Source: Pithys albifrons albifrons
Taxonomy: Eukaryota; Chordata; Aves; Passeriformes; Thamnophilidae
Direction of reading: 5' to 3'
Assembly: GCF_047495875.1 (NCBI RefSeq)
Contig: NC_092461.1
Coordinates: forward strand, 44,595,601 to 44,659,600
DNA length: 64,000 nucleotides
Position numbers and translations under genes: made by a program. Of this stretch, positions 26,085 to 36,403 are shown one piece after another (position 1 is the stretch's first letter; each line of letters begins with the position of its first letter). The notes below the pieces were generated by a model. It saw nothing but the letters and a program-made list of their open reading frames with translations, ran no database searches and was not told the DNA's origin.

Positions 26085-27430
26085 GAAAAGTTTGCCTTCT
26101 TGAAGTAGATAAGGTCTGCTATGAGATAGTACCTTAGCTTTTTCTTTGTCAGATGAATTAAGCCTCGCTGCCTCAACTTGTTACTGTAGGTCATGTGCTT
26201 TAAGTCTCTGACTAACCTGCAAACTCTAGAGTTCCTAACAACCTCTCTCTTGTGGAAGGCCAAACATTTGGCTTAATATTGCAGATACAACCTCACCAGC
26301 TGAGTAATATGTTCACTTGATCTGCTGCCACCACTTGTAAAGCAGTTGAGTGTATAGTTTGTTTCATTCAAGATGAGAACATATAAGTGATCAATAGTGA
26401 AGAACTTTGTGCCTCTACTTGTTAAGTCTCATGAGATTTCTGTTGGCCCAGTGCTGAACTTTATCTGGATTGAAGCTCTGCTATTCAGTGTGTCACCTAC
26501 TTTTCATACTTTTGTAAGACCCATAAATCCATGGATTCGTAAATTCTGTCTCACTGTCCAGATGGAGGATGGAAATGTTAAAAAGCATAAGACCCCATAT
26601 TGATTTACTAATGCCCAGCTTTTTACTGGCCACCAGCTGAATATGAAGCCATTTATTCCTACCTTTTGAGCTCAGTTGCCAGGCTAGTCTTGAATATATA
26701 TCTCTTCAGTGCATATTTTGTCAGTTCTCAAAAGTTACTGCTGCTAAAGGTGCCGTGAAAAAGCTTCCTGATGTTGAGCACAGTTACCCTGAACACTACT
26801 ACATCTACCAGTGGTCCAAGCAGCCAGTCATTTTGGCAGAGAAGACAAGCAGGCTGATCAAGTACGGTTCATCTTTGGTAAATCTGTGTAATTGCTCTTA
26901 ATTGTTCATGCTTTCCTGGAGCATATGTTCTTTCCCAAAATTGATGTAAGTTTCCTAGCTTCTCTTTACCTTTCTTAAAAGTTCATATAGTGTTAGCCTT
27001 TCTGCAGTCACTAGGAACTTCTCCTCATCACAATAATTTTTCATAGATGATACCAGCAGTCAGTCAGTCATACAGACGCAGTCAGATTTTTCAGCCCTTT
27101 GGTGAAAGTTGTCTGGCTGCCTGCCTTTGAATACAGCTTTCTTACTTTATGTATTGCTCCCCAGTGTTGGCTGTCCCTCATCTTCACAAATCTATGTGCA
27201 GACACCTCGGAGCACATGTGCTGTAGAAATTGATGCAGAAAAGACATTTAGTACTTCTGCCTTTTCCATATTGGATTTCAACACCACAGGGTTGTCTCAT
27301 CCATTTATTAATGAACCCACATTGAAAATGAACTTTCTTTTGTGACTAATATACCCAGAGAAACTCTTTTCCATACTAATGTGCCTTAGCAGTCTTAGCT
27401 CTAACTAGGGGCTCATCCAGAGTCTAATTT
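26085..27430 (-). mobile_element. Long, ancient CR1 LINE copy (reverse transcriptase region), decayed
   Basis: Read on the + strand, a series of decayed blocks appears in the order expected of an antisense CR1 ORF2. These include 'gttaagtctcatgagatttctgttggccca' (26424), 'atggaaatgttaaaaagcat' (26571), 'actggccaccagctga' (26625), 'ctaccagtggtccaagcagccagtcatttt' (26807), 'tttttcatagatgatacc' (27038) and 'acatttagtacttctgccttttcc' (27244). At about 1.3 kb it is the longest LINE remnant in the window. It carries many substitutions and stop codons, so it is an old insertion and is non-functional. The edges are approximate. Confidence 0.75.
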
Positions 27431-29540
27431 AGTCACCCAGGGACTACTAAATTAGTAGCTCTGGTTCAAAAAGTTCATTAATCATAAATGATTGAAATAT
27501 GGTAATGATCAGAAGATGAACTATACGTTTTTGCTGCATTCTAAAGATTTTCTCTAAGCATTCACTTTTCATCACTTTCAGTGTTATCATGCTGGACTAA
27601 ATGAACCCAGTCTCACCTTTAGCTGCATCCATAGACAACTTTTTTTTATTGACTATATTTTGCTTTTGAAATTTGTGGGAGAATTTCATGCTGTTTTTTA
27701 GATTTTTCTCTTTTTTAGGTGATGAATGACTATATAACATACGAAAATTAACAACTTCATATCTATATCATACTTCAGTTCTCTTGAGATTGACAAAGCA
27801 GATATAGCCACAGTTTTATGAGGTTTCATCTTTTAAACAGTTCCTAAGACTGGCTTCCATGATCTGATTTTCTCACTCCACAATTTTTACTTCTGTAACA
27901 TATAAGCAGTTATGCAACCAGATCTCTCTCACATGTCCTCCTGCAGTACCTCTGGATATGCAATAGATATAATCAATTTTATCCCTCAGGAATCCTTCTT
28001 TGTCCTTTAACACCATCCTCAAATTATTTGGGATTCTGTCAAAGAAAAAGAAAATGAAAAAAACCCAAACAAACAAACACCTAAAATTGTCTCTGTCACC
28101 ACACCATACAAACCCTCATCAAACCCCTGGCCAAGTGCTTCAGAGAAAACTGATTTATATCCTTTTTAATATTTTGGAATCTTCAACATATTCACCTCAT
28201 GAGCTTCATGCATTCTCCTAGAGAGGGAAGTGACACTTTACCCTCTTGTACTTGAGTTATAAATCTTTTTGTAGAAAAAGATGGATTTTGAACTGAATTG
28301 TTGTATGTCACAGATTAAAAGGCATTGGAGAAAAAAAATATAATCAGCAGAAACAATAGGGGTCTCTCCTGTTAGACAATTTTGAAAGAATTACTTTTTA
28401 CATTTCTAAAAGAGTATAGAGATAGATAATGAGAGCAAAATGTTAAAAAAATGTAATCTTGACTAGGCTTTTAAGTTACTGAGAGACAGATTTTCTTAAT
28501 ATTTTTTACAAGCTCCATTATTATTGTAGTTTTTAGGTGATGTTTGACTCTTCCATTTTCTTTCTTAGATGGGTGTTTTATCATTTCCTTATCTATCTGC
28601 CCTTAGAAGGTCTCACTCACATGGCATATATGTCAGATTTTGTAAATTCTCCAGTGTCACTGTGTTTATGTGTCCAGGAGCTTACAGTCATATACTATCA
28701 AATATCAGTTTTTATATCAGAATTGATTTGGACAAGTAAAATGGACTCCGTATTATATTATTTATACTTTCGGGGTTGATAAAAGTAATTACCATACTAG
28801 TATAGTATTCATAATCGTTCAGACCTTGGGAAATTCTGCCAGTTACAGTTTTATTACCATGAGTTCAATGCTTTACTTCCTGCTCAATATTTCTCAGTTA
28901 AAGGAAATATATTTCCATGTTACTTTTCTTCATGTGCTCCTTTATTTTAATAATGAAAGAGGTGCATAATTTCCTAATATAACTTTCTAAAGAGATAGAT
29001 TATTGTGAAAATCTAATATCAAGAAAGATATTCATATCTTCCCAATCGCTACCTTTTGAACTTTCATAACAGTATAGTCCCTGTAGTTGTTGTGTACAAT
29101 TTCTAACATTAGTGATAGATAATATTTTGTGTTTCACAATTTTGAAATTGCCTTCAACTCTGTGATCTGCCTTGTAGGTCTTGTTCCTAAGACTCATATA
29201 GAAGCTTTTCAACCTTACATTGCAAGGGCCTTTACATTTTGTTTACTTTTTTTGTTTTCTTAAGTTTTTCACTTTTATATATTCCTCTGTTTTCATGGAC
29301 TCTGCAGCTCTTCTTTAGCCCATTCATTCACTTGCCCTCCAAACGACTGTTTTAAAGAGGTAAACCAGCTCTGGCCAAAGTGAGCCCAGAGAGGGTTGAA
29401 CATTGAGCACTGTCAGGCTGGTACATAGCCTTCAGCCTTTTACTACTGAGAGCAGAAATTGCTGGATTACATGTTTGTATTGTTCATCAAGACTGTCATA
29501 TCTAAAAGAATGGAAAAAATGGACTGATATCTATTTGTAA

Positions 29541-29726
<186 letters not shown>

Positions 29727-30288
29727 TAATTTTTCCATTTCGTATTTATTGTTTATTTATAGTATTTTGTAAGTGCCTAAAGTTTTAATCCCAGTGTTCC
29801 CGCTTTTTTAGGAAAAAAGGACATGCTTATGCATATGTTTTGTTTAACAGGAATTTTGTAGCCAAGCAAGTAGATAAACATAAACAGCAGCTGAAAATTA
29901 GCTCCTCAATTTCTGCATTTTATTGGAATTTTCAATTTGACTCATCCTCTCAGACACTTGTGTTTGGTTTTTTTTTTAGCTGGACATTTTCAACATCAGT
30001 GCATCATATAAGCCTAAAATTATGCTGGGAATATTTAAAGTTGTTCCAATTTAGTTGGTCTCATGCAAATCTTCCATTGTTAGAGGACAGCAGAACAATG
30101 TCTTCCAATCTTTCCTAAGAAAGAAAAAAAGGTTAAAAGAAACGTCATGAGAATCTTTGCCCAGGCATTCGTTACACCTTGAGTTATGATTGAAATCTCT
30201 TTTTTAAAAGATGAACATTTCTTCAGTTGTTAGTACTTTTGTATCCCAATAAATGCTTAATATATATAACTGCAATACCCTATCTGAT

Positions 30289-31045
30289 TGTCCCAGTTTA
30301 AAAGAAAACTAAGATGTCTATCTGGACTAGGCAGGGAGGTTCTTCCCAAAAACCACCACAAGCTTTGAAATTAATAGACTATAATCAGAAAATTTATGGA
30401 AAAGGATAACAGTTCTTAACTACAGAGATAGATATATAGATATAGATACATATAACCAAACCAGAACAGAACAGCAACACTGTAACCAAAATCTTTAAAT
30501 GTATTAAGTTCTACCTCTGCTCCTTTCAGTGCAGTTATATTTATGGACAGCAGGAGGCAATGGTCACAAAAATCACTCCTGAGCTCTGGGGAGACACAGA
30601 TGCCAACCAGGGAGAGGTGGTGGTTCCAAAAAACTCACATGGGGATATGAAATGGTGGTCACAAGGGACAGGATGGAACATGTCCTGTGGGCAGTGTAGA
30701 GACTTTCTCCTCATTCTTTTGTTCAAAAGTGCTGGGGGTGTGTGTGTGTGGTTTTAGCAACTCCTCTGCAGATCACTTGGCCCTCAGGAAGTCTGTAGAA
30801 AATCCTGGTAGTGGTGACAGCTCTCTCTCCGAAGGACAGCACAGGCTGCACAGAGTTGGAGGGGGTGCTGAGTCAAGGGAGCTCCCTCCCAGACACTTCC
30901 ACCAGCCTGGCAAAACGGTGCCTTTCACTCACAGAAGCTGGGGTTAGTTGGGGGGTGGGGTGGGGTGGGGTGGGGGGTATTAACTCCCAAAGTCTGCGTT
31001 GGTGCAGGAGAGAAAAATTCCATGAAAGATTTTGAAACTGTAACA
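30289..31045 (-). mobile_element. Endogenous retrovirus solo LTR (probable)
   Basis: The block begins TGTCCCAGTTT and ends AAACTGTAACA, which gives TG…CA ends and partly matching inverted termini (TGT…AGTTT on both sides). Flanks are CTGAT at 30284-30288 and CTGCT at 31046-31050, four of five bases alike, which could be a decayed 5-bp target duplication. It is clearly richer in GC than its surroundings. The minus-strand end AAACTGGGACA resembles the 3' end of common songbird LTRs, hence the orientation. No retroviral coding sequence is present. Confidence 0.55.
30950..30977 (+). other. Strong G-quadruplex motif, (GGGGT)n
   Basis: Five G runs of 6, 4, 4, 4 and 6 bases are separated by single T bases, about as regular as such motifs get. 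It lies within the probable LTR at 30289-31045, in the half that would be U3 if the element is on the minus strand. Confidence 0.9.
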
Positions 31046-32311
31046 CTGCTTTACATTAGCTTCTCTGTGATTCAAGAGAGAAAGTTTAAACTATACAGGA
31101 TTGAAATCCTACTTATTTGTCTTCCATGAGATTCAGTATTCCCCTACAGGGCAATGCTGTTATTACAAAGCCATCTTCCTTAAGCAGACAATTATCTACT
31201 TAATGAAACTATTTGTGAGTTGATAAATCTCTTCCTCTCATTTATGTTTCAGGAAATGAATCAGATAGATCTATTCATATTTGGCTCATTGGCCTTTTTA
31301 TTTTCCTGCCTGCCACTTCTGTTTTATGCTTGCTGGTTTTTTAGACCCTCTCCTGTGAAACATTTATGAATGCTGCCTTTTATAATGTTGCTGGCAAGTC
31401 AGCAATAAATACAGTATTTTGAAAAAGCTCATCTACTCTGTAGAAAGAAAAAGTGGTTTTGAAATAATTCTTTGTAACAGAAAACTAAAGGAGACACATG
31501 ATTTATGGTCTAAATCATGGTCATCCAATTAATTATCATGCTGCAAAGTAATCTGGATTCTTAGTAGAAAAAGAATCAAATGATACTATGTATGTGAATT
31601 AGATTCTGAAAAATTTGGAACACAGGGATTTGTGGGGTTTATTGTTATTTATGGTCAGTTCATTTTACTAAAGTGATTTTCAAAGCAGCAATGCATGGAC
31701 TCAGTATCTTTCCTGTGGTAGGTTGCAAACATCAGTTTGATTCAAATGGATAAGCAAGCAGAATGTACATTATGAATTTTAGATCTTGCTTTTATAAATA
31801 CCTATAGTCCATTTTTGAAAAATCTACTTTTGTCTCAGTTCTCTCTGAAATGCAGCCATGTATCTGGACCTCTTAAATGTGTTACTGACTAGCAATGCAT
31901 GTGTGTATGGATACATGAATGCTCTTAGATCTTACTCGAGCACTCCAGTGCTTCATTAGCCTTGCAAATAGCAGTTTTTCTAATTCAAATGTGAACCTTT
32001 GTTGCTATATTAAAAAACTTTCAATAGGTTCTTCTACATGAAGGACAAGTTTTTCATTTGTCTTTTCAATGGCTTATTGTATACTTCAAGAATACAAGAT
32101 CTACTTTAACCAGCAGCAGTTCAGTCAGTCCATCCTCATGGGTCGTATTTAAAGACCTCCAGCACTTTTCATCATTTTCTCAATAGATCTCTGTCTTTCT
32201 TAATAAGTAGTTTCAAAATCTACTATTTTAAAAGTGCACAGTGGAGAAAAGGAATTATTTCTCATATTTTCACACATTTTTCTACATATAACTATATTCC
32301 AGTTTAACTGT

Positions 32312-32460
32312 CTTGAGGATAGGATGGCTCTGCAGAGAGAACTGAACAGGCTACATAGATGTGCCGAAATCAACGGTATGAGGTTCAACAAGTCCAAGTG
32401 CTAGGTTCTGCACTTTGGCAGCTACAACCTCATGCAACATTACAAGCTTATTGGCCAGTT
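32312..32460 (+). mobile_element. CR1 LINE internal fragment
   Basis: 'ggctctgcagagagaactgaacaggct', 'ggtatgaggttcaacaagtccaagtgc' and 'ttctgcactttggcagctacaacc' match the CR1 ORF2 stretch that encodes the '…FNK.K C..LHLG…' motif. The match stops near 32455, directly before the LTR-like block. The rest of the element is missing here. Confidence 0.85.
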
Positions 32461-32465
32461 TGGCT

Positions 32466-33512
32466 CTGTCCAGACCTTTTCATGATGTTTGTTGGTGGGG
32501 CTGGTGGTCTCCGGGCAGGCTGGCTCTGGCAAGGTGGGAAAACGTCTGTCAATCACACATCAAGGGCTCCCCAAGATGTTGGCCAGCAGCCCAAAATGTC
32601 TCCTGGGTCAATGAAGACAGCTCTGTAAGGTCGGTGTCTGCCATTTTGTTAGGTCCCTGGCTCTGGTGGGCGGTCTCCTGGAAGTTGCAAAACTTACATT
32701 TGTCAGTACCTCAGCCGCTAGAGACAGCTCTGGCATTGCTGAGTGGCTGATTTGCTGCTTGTGTGAAGTTAAACGGTGACAAAGTAGCCTTGCCTAAGAT
32801 GCTTAATTGCTCTATTAACGCCTATCCGGCTTCGGCAAAAGCAATTAATTACGTCCCTGGGTTCTAATTGTTTACTGCCCTGGTCAATGTAAAAACATAT
32901 TAGCGAGTTAGAGACAGAATAGTCTCTTACACAGGTTCAGGAGGATTCCTATGTACAAAATAAAAGATGTTAAAACACAGCTGAGGCAGCAAAGCAAATT
33001 TATTAGTAAGCAAAGCAAATGTATCCTGTTACTTGTGATAGAATATCATACATGCTGACCCTTGGAATCTTAGCAAGCTGCTGAGCAGGAGAAGGAGATG
33101 GATCATGATACTCGGCAGGAAGGGCAGGTAGGCAGTACACCTTCAGGGTCTCCCCTGGGTCAAAACAATGCACATCTGGTCCTCTTCATCCCCCAGCCCA
33201 GGTCCACACCTTATATCTCCTCTCTCTGGAGTGGAGTCTTGCCAGCTGCAGCATCAGTTCGTGTGTGGCCATTGCACAAGCCAAGGCTGCAACAAATCAA
33301 GATGCCGACTCTGGGCTAACAATGGCTCTAGCCTTTATTGTTCTTTTGTTAGAGCTAAGTTCTCAGCAGTTCAGTGTTCTGCTAACATTTCTTTCTCCAA
33401 GGCTGCGTTTTCCACAGTGAAACTATGCAGTATTTTGTCATACCATAATGACGAGTACAACAACGGGACCAAATATGACAGGGCCCTAAACACAACTCTA
33501 GTCCCTAACACA
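32466..33512 (-). mobile_element. Endogenous retrovirus LTR plus adjoining sequence (probable)
   Basis: A GC- and CpG-richer island whose right end, read on the minus strand, begins TGTGTTAGGG as an LTR would. On that strand a TATAAGG promoter-like box lies at about 33210-33216 and an AATAAA polyadenylation signal at 32999-33004, about 210 bases apart, a plausible promoter-to-poly(A)-signal spacing for an LTR. A TGTAAAAACAT at about 32886 may be the other end, making an LTR of about 630 bp, with 32466-32885 being internal leader or a second insert. I could not find a convincing target duplication. Open frames of 155 and 111 codons on the + strand across it show no domain and are not called genes. 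Confidence 0.5.
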
Positions 33513-34012
33513 CCACCTAAGCAAAGACAAAAATTAATCTTAAGGTGGAAAAATTCTCTGAGTTTTTTTGGCAATACTGGGCTTTGTTTACTGTCCCATA
33601 TGTTCTTAGTACTCTACTTAGATCTAATTTTTTAAATTCTATATTGTATTCTTTTTATTATGAAGTGTGTCATTGCTATACACAGTGTGAGAACAGCAAT
33701 AACAAAACTTACTGTGAGATGTGCTGTCTGAATAAATTTGTGTAGTGTCCCGAAATAATTTCTGAATAGCAACAGCTGTCAAATGTATACAGATTTTTTC
33801 TTGAGAGAACTTTTCTTTATCTTTGCAACTCAAGCTAGATAAGACTGAACTTGAAACATGCCTCTTTATACTCTTTTGAAGCAAGATGCAAGCAAAATGT
33901 ACTCATTACTAAGCTAATAGTAAGTTTCTAATTTTCACAAAGTAGTTAAATCAACAAAAGTTGAAGACTTTATAATAAATTTAGAATTACCTGCTAATTA
34001 TTTTCACTGGGA

Positions 34013-34080
34013 ACACATATTTACAGGTAGTCAAGAACACCAAGGTACACATATTTACAGGTAGTAATTATCAAGAACAA
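34013..34080. repeat. Short tandem duplication, period about 34 bp
   Basis: The 19-base string ACACATATTTACAGGTAGT occurs at 34013 and again at 34047, each followed after a short gap by TCAAGAACA. It looks like a recent local duplication with a small indel. Confidence 0.85.
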
Positions 34081-35070
34081 GAAAGCTTTATTTGAAACTG
34101 TTTAAGAGTAAATTTTGGAAATACTAGTGAACAGAAAATTTCAGTCAAGCATTAAAAAAAAAGTTTTAACATCACTTTTATTTCTCTTAATCTTTAAGTA
34201 AAAATGGAAAAATTTTCACTACCAGCTAGCTGATAAGACTGTGTTGTATACTAAATTTGCACTTTTCTTCTAGTAATATGCAAATTATTTATGTACATCT
34301 GTGCATACACACATATATCTTTGATTTTTGTATATATTATGAATATAAGGATTTTGATGAAAATTCTTTCATATCTATTCAGTTTAAAATATTCAGTTAT
34401 TATGTAAGTAATTATTTTATCCTTTTTCATTTCCTTAACTGATTTTTAGTATTTCCTATTTAGACTCTTTTGAGTGAGTGGCCTTGCTATTGTTTTTTCT
34501 GAAAATCCATTTAACATCCAACTTTATCTTTTAGTTATATGAGTTTTACTTATACTACCTTCAGTATTAAGGACTGCAAAAATAGAAGTAGCTTCTTTAT
34601 TTTTTTCTCTCTGTTGACTTTTATATGTGATCTTCATTAATTTTTTAATTAAATTTTATTATCCTTTAAAGTTTACATGACATACTTCCACATGCACAAT
34701 TGTCATTTAGGATTTCTTAATGTAAGCTTCCATTAACTTTGTTCTCTTCACATTAAAGTTAAAATATATGCATATTCATTGGTAGAATAAGTTTCAGTCT
34801 TTCAGAAAATCTTTTATAATTACAAGGAAAATAGAGAAATGTACACCTCAGGAAATTAAACATTTACAGCATATGATGCAAGAATATATATTTTACAGAG
34901 GAAAAACTTTACTGAGAGCAGAGATTTTTAAATTTTAAAAAATATACTTGTTTTTAAACTAATAAATCTTATAAATATGTAAAGTTCCATTAACTACCAC
35001 AGTTCTTTGCTTATTTTAAATAAAGTACATATATAGAGAGAAGTCAAATTTCAGCTATTCAAAATATATT

Positions 35071-35540
35071 ATGTAGTGCTGAGGAATACATTCAGTGGAG
35101 GTAACCTGGTGAGAAGCTGCAGATTGAGCTCTGGGTGGTAAAAACCCCAGGCAAGAGACTGTGAACTGCTGACCCTTTGCACAGCAAATGGCACAAGGAC
35201 CTGTGACACTGTGGCACTGTCCGGACACATAGACATAGCAGGACCCAACAATGCCCAGTCTTTCCTGCTTAGATTGTGAGGGTATAAAAGCCCAGGGGTT
35301 CCTTTGTTTGAGGTCCTTCCTCAGAGGCACCAGCTCAGGCTGTTATATTGTTATTTAGCTATTGCACCAAGATTAAAATATTTTAAGGGTCAGACATCTT
35401 AGACTCTGCTATGGGAAACCCGGGGTCAAGCTGGGAAGGAAACCTGGTCTGACTCTTGAGTGTGGGGTGTGTAGCTGCAAAGGGGCTTTGGTGCTGGTGT
35501 GAGTGTTACTGCCAGAGTGGCTTCTGGATGTTCAGACAGG
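35071..35540 (+). mobile_element. LTR-like element (tentative)
   Basis: A GC-richer block set in AT-rich intron. It has a TATAAAAG box at 35283-35290, with an ATTAAA poly(A)-like hexamer about 90 bases downstream near 35372. That spacing suits the promoter and end of a short R region in an LTR. Starts TGTAGTGC (35071) or TGGTGAGAAG (35107) are both possible, and no target duplication was found. The minus-strand frames of 60-91 codons are not gene-like. Confidence 0.4.
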
Positions 35541-35967
35541 GAAATTTCCTGAACAATAGACAGAAAACAAATCATAATGAATAAGGAATATTTCTCTCTT
35601 CTCACTTTCCATTGCATTAGTTTTCTGATACTCTCCAGTTACAACTACAGAATTGCTATCCTATACACTTGTGTGCAAAGTTCAAAATTGCATCTCTGTG
35701 TATCATCTTTGCTTAGCTGAATTATTTGCCATACTGATAATGTATTTTTCTTTCTTCAGACCACTCTCAAATATAAAATTCATTAAACCTCTGAAGTTAA
35801 TTGCAAAATTCATAATTTCAAAAGAGCAGATTGGAGTATTGGAATGGAAAAACTTTCTACAAATTCACTGATTTCTCTCTTCCACCAAGAGCTGAGTCCA
35901 TGCTTAAAGCACAGTGAGGTCTTACGAGGGGTTTTGTTTTTGTCAGTTACATGTAAAATTAATCAAG

Positions 35968-36403
35968 GATGGAGAAGGGTCTGGAGGGGAATTCTTATGA
36001 GGAGTGACTGGGGTCACTTGGTCTGTTCAGAGTGGAGAAGAGGAGACTGAGGGGAGACCTCATTGTGGTCTTCAACATCCTCATGAGAGGAAGAGGAGGT
36101 ACAGGTACTTATCTCTTCACTCTCATGGCTGGTGATAGGACTCAAGGAATGGCAGGAAGCTGAGTCAGGGGAGGTTTAGTTTGAATATCAAGACAAAGCT
36201 TTTTCACTCAGAGGATGGTTGGGCACTGAACAGGCTCCCCAGGGAAGTAGTCACAGCACCAAGCCTGACAGAGTTCAAGAAGCATTTGGACAACACTCTC
36301 AGGCATGTAGTGTGATTCTTGGGGTGTCCTGCACAGGGCCAGGGCTTGATGATCCTTGTGGGTTACTTCCAATTCAGTATATTCTGTGATTCTATAAATC
36401 AAA
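35968..36403 (+). mobile_element. CR1 LINE, 5'-truncated 3' portion
   Basis: Contains 'gtcacttggtctgttcagagtggagaagaggagactgaggggagacctcattg', 'gtcaggggaggtttag', 'ccaagcctgacagagttcaagaagcattt' and the tail 'ttctgtgattctataaat'. It is the same subfamily as the copy at 22230-22737, with a better preserved 3' half. Confidence 0.95.

Noticed and set aside
33168..33635. 155-codon open frame, + strand
   Set aside because: It crosses the boundary of an antisense LTR-like insert into ordinary intron, shows no domain and has mixed composition. Chance frame in GC-richer repeat DNA.
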